Shown piece by piece: positions 10,589 through 19,475 of a DNA stretch of 64,000 nucleotides. The DNA is taken from the NCBI GenBank assembly GCA_965153355.1, contig OZ231126.1:66712001-66776000 (forward strand), given 5' to 3'. The translations under genes were made by a program, and so were the position numbers. The notes beneath the pieces were generated by a model that saw nothing but the letters and a program-made list of their open reading frames with translations, made no database searches and was not told the origin of the DNA. Numbering within the stretch: position 1 is the first letter of the stretch; the number at the start of each line of letters is the position of its first letter. This stretch comes from Flaccisagitta enflata (taxonomy: Eukaryota > Chaetognatha > Sagittoidea > Aphragmophora).

Positions 10589-10757
10589 TTTTTAGTCGCG
10601 GACATGCAACTCTACACCTTGCCATGTTGGTCGGTAGGTCGGTCGGTATGGCCGTCCGTCTGTCCGTCTGTCACATTTTTGAATTCCGGGTGGTTTTTGC
10701 ATTGCTGCTCCTGCCCAACCGTCCGCGACTGGATTGCCGTGTATCCGGCCTTGTTTT
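10589..10757 (+). mobile_element. Family A element (AGTCGCGGAC subtype), second of the pair
   Basis: Starts TTTTTAGTCGCGGACATGC then AACTCTACACC and GGTCGGTA-like units. It ends CCCAACCGTCCGCGACTGG followed by GCCGTGTATCCGGCC and TTGTTTT. The distal GTCCGCGACT is the exact inverse of AGTCGCGGAC. This is a compact 169-bp reference copy. Confidence 0.9.
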
Positions 10758-11250
10758 ATCCACTCTAACCTTAAAATCTAAAAGAAATTAAGATATGAGA
10801 TGACAGTTAAAAAGTGTTACTTATATCCAGTGACGTTATGGGAAGACACCATTAAAAGAATCATCCAAACTGACATCACGATATTAAACCGCCGCAAACT
10901 GGTGTTGTCGCCACTAACTTCAACGCCAAGGTAAGATGTTTTTTCACTCCTTAAAAAACTCTCGACTGAATGTCTGCCCAAATTCACAGCAACCGTATCG
11001 ACATTTAGTCTTTATAGCAATATCTATAACAAGTTGATTACTTCCGAGGTCGAAACCAACATCATCAAGCTCTTTTAGTTCACCATTTATAAGATCGGGC
11101 GCATTTCTAATGGTTGATCACGTCGTAGTCAGTCAGATGATACCTGTCAATTGAGAAAAAAACTTCTCGCCCCAGGATCCTACTTCCAAATAAAACAACA
11201 GCAACAACGAAAACCGTAGCATCAGCATCAACAGCACCAAAAACAAAAAA
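10758..11250. other. Upstream region of the 11379 gene
   Basis: No coding signal is seen. CAAGGTAAGATG at about 10927-10938 has the shape of a splice donor and could end a non-coding first exon, but no matching acceptor or transcript evidence is visible. An in-frame TAG at 11217-11219 closes the gene's frame on the 5' side. Confidence 0.35.
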
Positions 11251-11251
<1 letters not shown>

Positions 11252-11333
<82 letters not shown>

Positions 11334-11360
11334 CCAACAACAACACCAACAACAACAACC
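11252..11360. repeat. (CAA)n array just before the start codon
   Basis: About 35 CAA/AAC triplets end 18 bases before the ATG at 11379. In the gene's frame they would read as ACA (Thr) codons, but no ATG lies between the in-frame stop at 11217 and 11379. The array therefore most likely sits in the 5' leader or promoter. Confidence 0.93.
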
Positions 11361-11378
11361 ATACTTTCACGCATCAAC

Positions 11379-14300
11379 ATGGAAAAGAGAGAGGAGCAAC
11401 CAATTGCACAGCAACGAGAAGAGCACCAGGGAGAAGAGTCCGATGAAAAGAACAAGCAACAACATCGTTATTTCATCCACGATTACACTGGGGCTTCTTT
11501 TCAAGAAACAGCCAGCATGGATTTTGTCAGTTGGCAACGAGAGGCTCTCACGCTGACCGAAGGCGGGACCATCGTCGAGTGGCGTACATTTCGAACGCCA
11601 TTGAAAATTTTGGGATTCATGGGAAAGTTCATTATGTCACTGTCATCCATTTTTCCATTTTTTCTCTTTTGCATTCTTTTTTTGGTTCTCGGAACAGGCT
11701 TGACAATATTGGGGTTCTTGGGAAAGTACTTTATGCTGTCGTCATACGTTTTTTCCTTTTCCTGTTTTGGCACTTTAGTTCTTGGTTCAGCTAGCTTGGT
11801 GTTAGTGAGGACGTACTTCCGTAGTCTGTTTTTAGGTTTGGCAAGAATCTTAGCATTTTGCAGGAAGGTCATGATTCTCTTCCTTTTTGGCATCCCATTC
11901 CCAGTTCTGGCTAGCTTAACCCTCGGTTTTACTTACTTGATCATTTCAATTTCGTTTTCATCAATTTCTTTCATTCATGTGTTTCTCGTGGCTTTGATAC
12001 TTTCTTTCATTTGCTCACATTATTATCATTCCTTGGATCATCCATATCAAATTGAACACAGCTTCCTCACCTTAACATTGAACAATGAGGAAGGACAAAG
12101 TATGGCAGTGTCCATTGAAAAGATTCGCGGTGGAATACTTTTCCAGGTTGATAACAAGCTTGAAAGGGTAAAAAAGTTTGCAAAAGGAGAAGAACGCGGT
12201 TACGTAGAGATCGTGAAAGGCTCAGGTGATTTTGGTTTTGACATTCTGACATCTCTCCCCACTTCTATGGAGTTGATTCTCACTTCAGAAAAATTGTTTG
12301 GTGCCTTCTATTGTGTTTTCATGGATAATTGTCAACAAACGGTGTCAAAGTTGCTCGCTGCCATTGCAGAAAAGTCCCTTGACCTGCGATTTTGTATTCC
12401 AGGTTCAGATAACAAAGTCAAGATTAACGACAAAGAGGTCGTCAATTTTGTTGATAAGCTTTTCCCAAATTGGTCAGAAGGACAAGTGCAAATTTTTCCT
12501 GCGATCCCGGATCCATTTGCATTCATCTTGAAAGATTCGTCCATCGTAGAATCTGGAGATAATGCGCAATATCAGTTTCTTGTTTTCAAACAGAAGATCG
12601 TCAATGCGCTTTATCAATTATTGATTGAGGGAAAATGTGAATTTCTAAAAGGGCGAAAGGCACTTTTGACAAAACTAAGCCAATCGTCCTTTAAAAGTTC
12701 TGTCAGGAAAGCCGGAAGCATCTCTGGTTCCATGATCATAGAGACGATCTCGAATTTGTGGAGCAAAACTTTGGACATCGTCGCTGTCTTAGACGGTTTG
12801 GGTGTCATCATCTTTCATTTTCCCGGTGATGAAGATCGCGAAGATTCTATCACAGTTGTCAAGGAGAAGACGGAACTTGCATCCAAAATAGAAGAACTCT
12901 CAAAAGAAGGCGGGAAAGGAATCCATGGTGTCACCATGACACGTGGTTCAGAGAATAAATGCTCATCCCTAAAGAAAGGCAGTCATGGTTTCATGGTAGG
13001 TCTAACAGTTAATGCCAGTGGCAAGGACGAAGATTTAGATGAATTACTGAAAAAATGCTTTAAACAACTGTTTACAGCGATGGTCTCAAATGACAACTCC
13101 AAATTCTTACAACAATTGATTGCTAAAATTGCCTCACGTTTCTGTTTCTTTTCCCCCGTGAAAGAAGCATTTTTTAATGCCCAACTGCACAGATTCACAT
13201 CAAAGCTGTTTTTACTGCAAAACATGGAGAACAAAGATGTCCTCATTCACGAGCGTATTGTCAAGCAAGAATTTGGCCAAGAAGAATTTGTTGTTTGGAC
13301 ATCAAAACAGAATCATATCATCCAAGAAGCAAGAAGTTGTTTTACGAATGAGGACCAGTCCCAAATCCATTGGATTATACAAGGTTGTTATGGAAGTGGA
13401 AAGACTTTGCTCCTTGTGCAATTGGCGAAGGAATTCATTGAGAGTGTAAAAAAAGGTAATGTTTTTATCTACATAGATAGCCAATTTGAGAGATTGATAG
13501 GAATGCTGCGTGAGCATATTTCTGAGAAAAGGATGAAGGGTCGTATTGTTGTTGGCGATAAACCTGAGGGCTTGAGGCAGATCCAATTAGTGTTATGGGA
13601 TGAGTTCTTTTTTGATTCATCAGGCTTGCGGCCATTTCAAAAGAATTCCCTCCTTCAATTTTATGACGATAACCCATCAATTGTCTTTTTCACGAGTCAG
13701 TCAACAGTCAATGTTAACGAGTATAAAACACATTATTTCCAAGGCATCAGTTGGATGAGCGATATGAATTTTGAAGGCAAAACACTTGACGGTAATCTTC
13801 GTTCCTCGGGTGAAATTTCGACATTTGCGAGAGAATATCAACAGTATCTAAAAAAAGACGACAATTGGAATGCTGGTGAGCTAGTTCATTCATCTCTTGA
13901 CTGGAAATCGGGACAACCTCAAACCAAGCTTTTCCACGATGATTCCAATGACCGACAGTCGTTTTTGCATGAATGTGTCAATGTGATAACTGAGTTGGCT
14001 GACCAAAAAAATGTTGTCATGGTTTCACCTTTCCTTCATTTCTCACTGCGAGTTTTTCTCGAGGATATGTGCAAAAACATTCACAATGTATCATTTGGTT
14101 ATTCAGATGAGATTCTTGGTTGTCAGTATTCATGCATGATCATCATCTTGGATGTGTTCACGAGTTTTTCCCCTGTGAATCGTCTCGTCAATTCCATGAC
14201 ACGAGCAACAACTTCTCTTCACTTCCTCGTCAACACTTCCACTGAGCCGACTTGTGTCAAAGGAATTCCGTCATCTCGACTCGAAGTTTGTCTTAAGCGC

Positions 14301-14663
14301 GATGTTGAATCGAGATTGAGACAGTTGATCTCCGACTTTGCTTTGGATGAAAAGAAAGTTCTCATCGATGACCAATATGATCTCCTCCAAAAGTCATTCA
14401 TCGACGAGATCAGAGAGTATGTCACGACGGCGGATATGATTTCAGGGGACACGTGGCAGGAAGTCGGAGAAGCAACGAAAGAATTTTCATTTGTTGTTAG
14501 CATCAGCCCCAAAAAAACGTTTGGAACAAATGTCGCATTTTTCAGCTTTCCTCCATTTATTGAACTCGCGCTTGTCGATGAGGAGGAAGAGTTGTTACGC
14601 AAAGGCGAAAGACACAATCTCGACAGGTTAAGAAAAAGAGATATCGATTTTTTCAAGTCTTAG
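11379..14663 (+). CDS. Multi-pass membrane protein with C-terminal SF1 helicase-like P-loop ATPase
   Basis: A single intronless frame of 1094 codons; I do not recognise the gene. The ATG at 11379 has A at -3 and G at +4 and is the first ATG after an in-frame stop at 11217. Residues 1-74 are polar. Residues 75-220 are strongly hydrophobic with several likely membrane segments built on repeats of a LKILGFMGK-like unit (starts near 75, 108 and 154). Residues 221-640 are soluble and unrecognised. The C-terminal part shows a Q-motif-like Gln644, Walker A GCYGSGKT (669-676), VFIYID (695-700), Walker B LVLWDE (737-742), FFTSQ (770-774), LDGNLRSS (803-810), GYSDEILGCQYS (907-918) and NSMTRATTSLHFLV (938-951). 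That order matches SF1 helicase motifs Q, I, Ia, II, III, IV, V and VI, as in Schlafen/DUF2075 or UvrD/Upf1-like proteins. The family is inferred from motifs only. Catalysis is plausible because the Walker Lys, Asp-Glu and Arg942 are intact. It could act as a membrane-tethered NTPase; its substrate is unknown. Confidence 0.85.
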   Translation: MEKREEQPIAQQREEHQGEESDEKNKQQHRYFIHDYTGASFQETASMDFVSWQREALTLTEGGTIVEWRTFRTPLKILGFMGKFIMSLSSIFPFFLFCILFLVLGTGLTILGFLGKYFMLSSYVFSFSCFGTLVLGSASLVLVRTYFRSLFLGLARILAFCRKVMILFLFGIPFPVLASLTLGFTYLIISISFSSISFIHVFLVALILSFICSHYYHSLDHPYQIEHSFLTLTLNNEEGQSMAVSIEKIRGGILFQVDNKLERVKKFAKGEERGYVEIVKGSGDFGFDILTSLPTSMELILTSEKLFGAFYCVFMDNCQQTVSKLLAAIAEKSLDLRFCIPGSDNKVKINDKEVVNFVDKLFPNWSEGQVQIFPAIPDPFAFILKDSSIVESGDNAQYQFLVFKQKIVNALYQLLIEGKCEFLKGRKALLTKLSQSSFKSSVRKAGSISGSMIIETISNLWSKTLDIVAVLDGLGVIIFHFPGDEDREDSITVVKEKTELASKIEELSKEGGKGIHGVTMTRGSENKCSSLKKGSHGFMVGLTVNASGKDEDLDELLKKCFKQLFTAMVSNDNSKFLQQLIAKIASRFCFFSPVKEAFFNAQLHRFTSKLFLLQNMENKDVLIHERIVKQEFGQEEFVVWTSKQNHIIQEARSCFTNEDQSQIHWIIQGCYGSGKTLLLVQLAKEFIESVKKGNVFIYIDSQFERLIGMLREHISEKRMKGRIVVGDKPEGLRQIQLVLWDEFFFDSSGLRPFQKNSLLQFYDDNPSIVFFTSQSTVNVNEYKTHYFQGISWMSDMNFEGKTLDGNLRSSGEISTFAREYQQYLKKDDNWNAGELVHSSLDWKSGQPQTKLFHDDSNDRQSFLHECVNVITELADQKNVVMVSPFLHFSLRVFLEDMCKNIHNVSFGYSDEILGCQYSCMIIILDVFTSFSPVNRLVNSMTRATTSLHFLVNTSTEPTCVKGIPSSRLEVCLKRDVESRLRQLISDFALDEKKVLIDDQYDLLQKSFIDEIREYVTTADMISGDTWQEVGEATKEFSFVVSISPKKTFGTNVAFFSFPPFIELALVDEEEELLRKGERHNLDRLRKRDIDFFKS

Positions 14664-14758
14664 TCTGAGCAAATGACGTCGTCGGATGAGCCATGAGCAT
14701 GTTATTTACTTGCATAACAGCAACTCTGTATTCTGTGGTCGATCGGGGCTTCCATCTA
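14664..14758 (+). other. Short 3' flank of the gene
   Basis: The gene's stop (TAG, 14661-14663) is only 95 bases from the palindromic element at 14759. The nearest poly(A)-signal-like words, ATTAAA at 14812-14817 and AATAAA at 15115-15120, both lie inside that element, so the transcript may end in transposon sequence. This is inference only. Confidence 0.35.
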
Positions 14759-15746
14759 CAGAATGATTGTTTTTGTTTGTAACATTTCATGACGACATAA
14801 TTCCAAAAATAATTAAAATAATTGAATTCTGAAAAAAGTTTTTTAAAAGACTATGAAAATACATTTTATAACATATCAATCAAAGGATCTACTTAGAAAA
14901 ATATGATACTCTCATGAAAAAATGAACTATAGGACCAACTTGACAAACTGTCAAATTGAAAAATTTGGCAAAATTTAACAGATGGACTGTTTACCTTAAA
15001 ATTGCTCTCATTTCTAAACGGTTTGAGCTACAGATGGCAGATTGGTCTCAAATAAAAGATAATTTGAGGTAGTTTTAAGGGTTTTTCAAAAGTAAGCACT
15101 GATGTGATGTTTTGAATAAAATTTATTAACTATAGGCAAGTACTTTTGTTAAATTTTCAGAAATGATCCCATTTCTTTTATGTTTGTTATGATACATGTT
15201 TCCAAATAGGTTTCTTTCTTTTTGTTTTCTAAAATTACTTCAAGTTATCTTTCATTTGAGACCAACCTGGTATCTGTAGGTCAAATTGTTTAAGAATAAG
15301 AGCGATCCAAAGAACAGTTTATCTCAAAACATGAACAAGGCCGGATACACGGCTACCCCAGTCGCGTGCGGGTGGGCAGGGGCCATAATTGAGGTCAGTG
15401 AAACATTTGGGCAGGAGCAATAAGGCCAAAACCCCCATTAACGCCAAAAAAGTAAAGTGTGACGGACGGACGGATGGACGGACGGACCAACGGACGGACG
15501 GATGGACCGACAAAGCGGGGTGTAGAGTTGCGTAGCACGCGACTAAAAACAGTCCATTCCAGCTAAATTTGCCTTACAACTAATATTAAGAAATCTGGAT
15601 CAAATTTTTGGTAAAAAGTCTTGGGAGTTTCATATCATAAAATGTATATTCAATATCTTTCACTGTCTTTTTTCAGAATATGAATATCTCTACAACTTTT
15701 GAAGTTATGTCGTCATTAAATGTTACAAACGAAAACAATCATACTG
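14759..15746. mobile_element. Long palindromic TA-flanked element, with a family A element nested in its right arm
   Basis: The ends are CAGAATGATTGTTTTTG on the left and, inverted, CAGTATGATTGTTTTCG on the right, each directly bordered by TA (14757-14758 and 15747-15748). The arms match further inside: GTAACATTTCATGACGACAT pairs with ATGTCGTCATTAAATGTTAC, and GATTGGTCTCAAATAAAAG pairs with CTTTCATTTGAGACCAACC. The right arm is split by the family A copy at 15334-15549. No transposase frame. Best read as a non-autonomous Tc1/mariner-like element. Confidence 0.82.
15334..15549 (-). mobile_element. Family A element (AGTCGCGTGC subtype) nested in a palindromic element
   Basis: Reads on the minus strand. 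The + strand begins AACAAGGCCGGATACACGGC, then CCAGTCGCGTGCGGGTGGGC, and ends GAGTTGCGTAGCACGCGACT followed by AAAAA. Both terminal hairpins, the GGACGGAC run and the distal word are present. Because it interrupts the palindrome, it inserted later. Confidence 0.9.
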
Positions 15747-15748
15747 TA

Positions 15749-15929
15749 GTGATCCATCGATCCCCAACATCTTGCTCTCTTCTTCTGCACAACTTTTTAT
15801 GCTTTTACGGATTTACAAAGTAAAGAGGTTACCTTATATAAAAAGGCTCTTAACAGACATTCATGCAGCTTTTCATGGTCCTTTCCGTTGTCGTTACTGT
15901 TAGTCATCAAAATGAAATTCATTCATTCA
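15749..15929. other. No gene recognised
   Basis: Short AT-rich spacer before the ATTC array. Confidence 0.4.
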
Positions 15930-16077
15930 CTCAATTATTCATTCATTTCTTCATTCATTCATCTTTCCATTCATTCATTCATTCATTCATTCATTCATTC
16001 ATTCATTCATTCATTCATTCATTCATTCATTCATTCATTCATTCATTCATTCATTCATTCGTTCATTCATTCATTCG
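15930..16077. repeat. (ATTC)n microsatellite
   Basis: About 30 ATTC units with a few substitutions, including one GTTC near 16061. A relic of the family A distal end (ATGTATCCGGCCTTGT) lies nearby at 16153-16168. Confidence 0.95.
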
Positions 16078-16219
16078 GATTTTGCACTGCTCTCTCTGAG
16101 ATGCTATCCACTGTACTGTTTCTCTGCCGCACATGACACTACTTTGGCAGCCATGTATCCGGCCTTGTGATTGAGTCAATGCGATGAATTCCCAATATCC
16201 CGCTCCAAAAAACAATAAA

Positions 16220-16342
16220 TCGGGCTTTTATCTAAGGTTAGGGTCGAGGTTAGGGTACGGGTTGGGGTTGGCAATGGTTTTAGGGTTAGGGTTAGGGATA
16301 GAAGTAGCATTAGGGCTAGGTGAGGGTTAGGTCTTATATGTA
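16220..16342. repeat. Degenerate GGGTTA telomere-like tract
   Basis: About 120 bp rich in GGTTAGGGT, including GGGTTAGGGTTAGGG, mixed with GGTTGGGGTT variants. It is too degenerate and too internal to be a live telomere end. Confidence 0.7.
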
Positions 16343-17200
16343 CTTAGTGGCAGAGATGGAAGATGTTGTGATAGGTACGCGTTCATTTTATCTTGAATGG
16401 ATGAAATAATTGGAGGCAAATCATGGGTTACTGTTTCAATGATTTCGCATCACATTGTTTTGTTTTCATCTCATTTTTTTTGGTTGTTTTCTCCTCTTTT
16501 TCAAATGTTAAATGTGTTAAATGTTCCTTTTAAAATGTTACAACTTTTCAACCCTTTTTTGATATTATTGTCATTGTGATCATGAAAAATCTACTTCAGA
16601 AATACAAAGAGACAGACAGACGAACCAACCAGAAAGTCCTGAGTAGCGTTGCACTGCATTGAAGTTATCATTTGATTTGAATGTGTTTTTATTCTAGATC
16701 TGTTTTTTCTTTGTGTCACAAACATGACTAGTATCTATCTTTTTCTTAGACAAATATTCATTATTTTACTGCATTCATAATAGAAACAATCAGTTTGCAG
16801 ATATCCTCATCCAGAGTCGGAGCAATCACCAGTTTAAAATTTGACTGTTTAAGACAGGAAGGAAGTCCTTATTAAGGTAGATTTGATGGCCGCGAGGCGA
16901 TAGTTTCGATTTCACACTTAATTAAGTTGATAATGGAAACAAAGTACAAGCGAGAGAATTAATGATAGACAGATCTAGATAGACAAATGAAGAGAAAAGG
17001 CAGAGTCGCTTGACTGTCGGAAATAATGTAGTCGAGGCAGGATTATAACTATACACACAAAACCTGAAAATTGATGAATTTCCACTAACAAACCATGTAT
17101 TTTGCATTGATTTTGTAGTTCCATCAAAGTTTTGACCCATGCGTAGATTTCATTTTTCACCCACTATTTTGGCCCTATTGTGGCCTTTTGGCCCCCTCCA
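16343..17200. other. No gene recognised
   Basis: AT-rich sequence with no long frame and no RNA gene that I recognise. From 17150 to 17195 (TGGCCCTATTGTGGCC) a partial family A-like flank may begin. Confidence 0.4.
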
Positions 17201-17202
17201 TA

Positions 17203-17335
<133 letters not shown>

Positions 17336-17409
17336 CATGGGGGTTGGACAACCCTTGCTTACCAATTCACAATATTGTTGTCGAATTGTGACTTCCATGT
17401 CACTTGTAT

Positions 17410-18292
17410 TTTGTGTAGATTTGCTAATGTGTAATGTTTTACCACTTTGAAGGTCGTAACAGAAAGCTTACTTTTTACAGTTTTGAAACCGCAAAAAATT
17501 GAAGTTTTGAAACTGCAAAAAAATGAAGATATGAAACGTTTTTACAAGCAACTTTTTTACAGTTCTAAAACTGCAAAAAAATTGCTTATAGGGACGGCGA
17601 TTTCATATTTCATAATTTTACTGCCAAAACATACTGGTTGAAAAAGCTTTTTTTCAGTTTGAAAATGGCAAAAAATGGCTGGCTAAAACTAGAAGTGGGA
17701 AAAAATGTTATTTCAGTCATGTTTTCAAAAGCCCTTTTTATGCAGTTTTGATACACCCAAAAAACAAGGTTTCAAAACGGCAACTATGCCTGCGTTTTGA
17801 AACCCTAGATTACAGCCACAAAAGGACGTTGTTGTATGCATAATTGTTTTTTTCGACGTTTTGAAACTGCTGCATACTAGGAGTTCTGATACGTCGTTCC
17901 CCTATTTGGGACGATAATGCAATAATAATGCCAACGAGATACCTGTGTTAGAGTCGCGATATGAAATCCTTCGTTTTTCCCACGACTCACTTTTTAACTG
18001 CTGACTCATAAAAAACGGAATACCATCACACATAAGATGCCGTTCGTCTTCTTTCAGCAGGAGGAAATATGATCAAGAACAAGTTCAAGAACAATGTTGT
18101 GTGAGATAGAACTTTGAAATGACAAGGAAACCAAAAACGAGAAAAATAAAGAAGAAACTGATCAAAAGGACTCAAAACATGCAGACTCGCGTAGAGTGCG
18201 ACTAATATGCGATTTTTCATGACCAGACAATCACAGTATAAAGACAATAGGTTAGCTTCCCTAACTATGAAACCATAGTATAGTCCATCTTT
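17410..18292. other. No gene recognised; GTTTTGAAAC-rich stretch
   Basis: From 17470 to 17900 the words GTTTTGAAAC, ACTGCAAAAAA and AAAATGAAG recur, resembling 8440-8760. The remainder to 18292 shows no gene. Confidence 0.4.
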
Positions 18293-18671
18293 AAACAAGG
18301 CCAACACATGTAGGTCGCGTGCGGGACATGAATAACTTAAGATGACTTTGAATGACTCAAGAAGACTTTTTACGACATTTTATGACTTGAAATGGCTTCA
18401 AAAGACTATGAATGACTATAAATGACATAAACGACTAAATTGACCTAATGGACTTAAGTGACTCAATGTAGCGTAATATGACTTAAAATGACTTAGAATG
18501 ACTTGGAATGCCTTAGTTGGACTAAAATTGACCTTTAAAAAGTATGATAAAAAAGTTAAGTGTGACAGACAGACTGACAGATGGACCCACGGTCTGACGG
18601 ACGGACAGACGCGGACGGACCGATGGACCAACAAAGCGGGGTGAAGAGTCGCGTAGCACGCGACTAAAAAA
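18293..18671 (-). mobile_element. Family A element with internal 10-bp array
   Basis: The + strand begins AAACAAGGCCAACACATG then TAGGTCGCGTGCGGGAC, and ends GAGTCGCGTAGCACGCGACT followed by AAAAAA. The interior at about 18330-18535 is a degenerate array of AATGACTTAA units of about 10 bp. Next to the hairpin is a run of GACGGACGGAC units. Confidence 0.85.
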
Positions 18672-18833
18672 GCTCATACTGAAAAGAAAGTACGCGCAGT
18701 TTTATTCACCCTTGGCTATCTCATGAGACTTTTTTTACACATGTTTTATTTTTTGTCCTTCGTTTGTCCTTGAAGATCCTCAGCGCAATTTCACCAACTC
18801 CGCCCAGAAGCCCTTCAGTCGATTCTTTTCTCA

Positions 18834-19084
18834 GGGCGTGTTTCTAGTGACGACCAAAAACGTGTTTGTTCCCATTGAACACGATTACAGCTTGAACACA
18901 TATTCAAGAATTTCAACTGTCCCACGAGGGAGTGAGCGAAGTGAGTGAGCGAGCCCATGAATGGAGCGAGCGAGCGTAGCGACGCAGAACGCTGCGGAGT
19001 GAGTGAGCGGTGCGAGCGAACGAACATAGCGAGCGACCGAGTGGCCCTTTCAAAACGTGATTGTCTCTGACTAGCAACGCCCCC
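18834..19084 (+). mobile_element. Family C element: imperfect terminal inverted repeats flanked by TCA/TTA
   Basis: Starts GGGCGTGTTTCTAGTGACG and ends CTGACTAGCAACGCCCCC. Inverted, the right end reads GGGGGCGTTGCTAGTCAG, so the ends form an imperfect inverted repeat of about 35 bp. The interior contains GTCCCACGAGGGAGTGAGCG and a run of GAGCGAGCG/GTAGCGA words. Other copies are flanked by TTA on both sides; here the flanks are TCA and TTA. A 3-bp TTA duplication suggests PIF/Harbinger, as inference. Confidence 0.7.
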
Positions 19085-19130
19085 TTAGTTTTTTTTTTTG
19101 TACGTTTCTTATTCTGGTTATTAGTCGCGG

Positions 19131-19293
19131 ACGAGCGACTCTATAAGAGGCTTTGTCCGTCCGTCCCTCTGTCCGTCCGTCGGTCGGTCCGTCGGTCCGT
19201 TGGTGAGCACAAGTCGAAAAATGGAAAAACCAGCGTTTCCGCCCCTGCCCACCCGCCCGCGACTGGTATTGGCCGTGTATCCGGCCTTGTTTA
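19131..19293 (+). mobile_element. Family A element (AGTCGCGGAC subtype)
   Basis: Starts TTAGTCGCGGACGAGCGACT then CTATAAGAGGCTTTGTCC and a CCGTCGGT run. It ends CACCCGCCCGCGACTGG, GGCCGTGTATCCGGCC and TTGTTT. A compact, nearly complete 163-bp copy, 46 bp after the end of a family C element. Confidence 0.9.
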
Positions 19294-19475
19294 TAAGCGC
19301 GTCCTGGAAGTAGTATTAGCATGTATCTAAAAGAGGTAGCGTCCGTCGCGTCAGTCTGTCCATCTGTCAGTTGGTTCGTCTGTGACTCATTTGTTCATCC
19401 AGCGCACTTGTTTTTCTAATTGATATAAACAATATTTTTTTAGATTCGACCTCAACCATCGATTTCAGGCACTAT

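Noticed and set aside
10326-10757. Family A as Helitron or tRNA-derived SINE
   Set aside because: I see no 3' CTRR after a terminal hairpin, no A/B box promoter pattern and no consistent poly(A) or simple tail. The GGCC hairpin is followed by CTTGTTTT instead.
11379-14663. Helitron or other transposon-encoded helicase
   Set aside because: No HUH replication-initiator motif, no Pif1-type signature and no recognisable element ends around the gene; the N-terminal membrane bundle argues against it.
16220-16342. True telomere or chromosome end
   Set aside because: The GGGTTA tract is short, degenerate and flanked by unique sequence on both sides.
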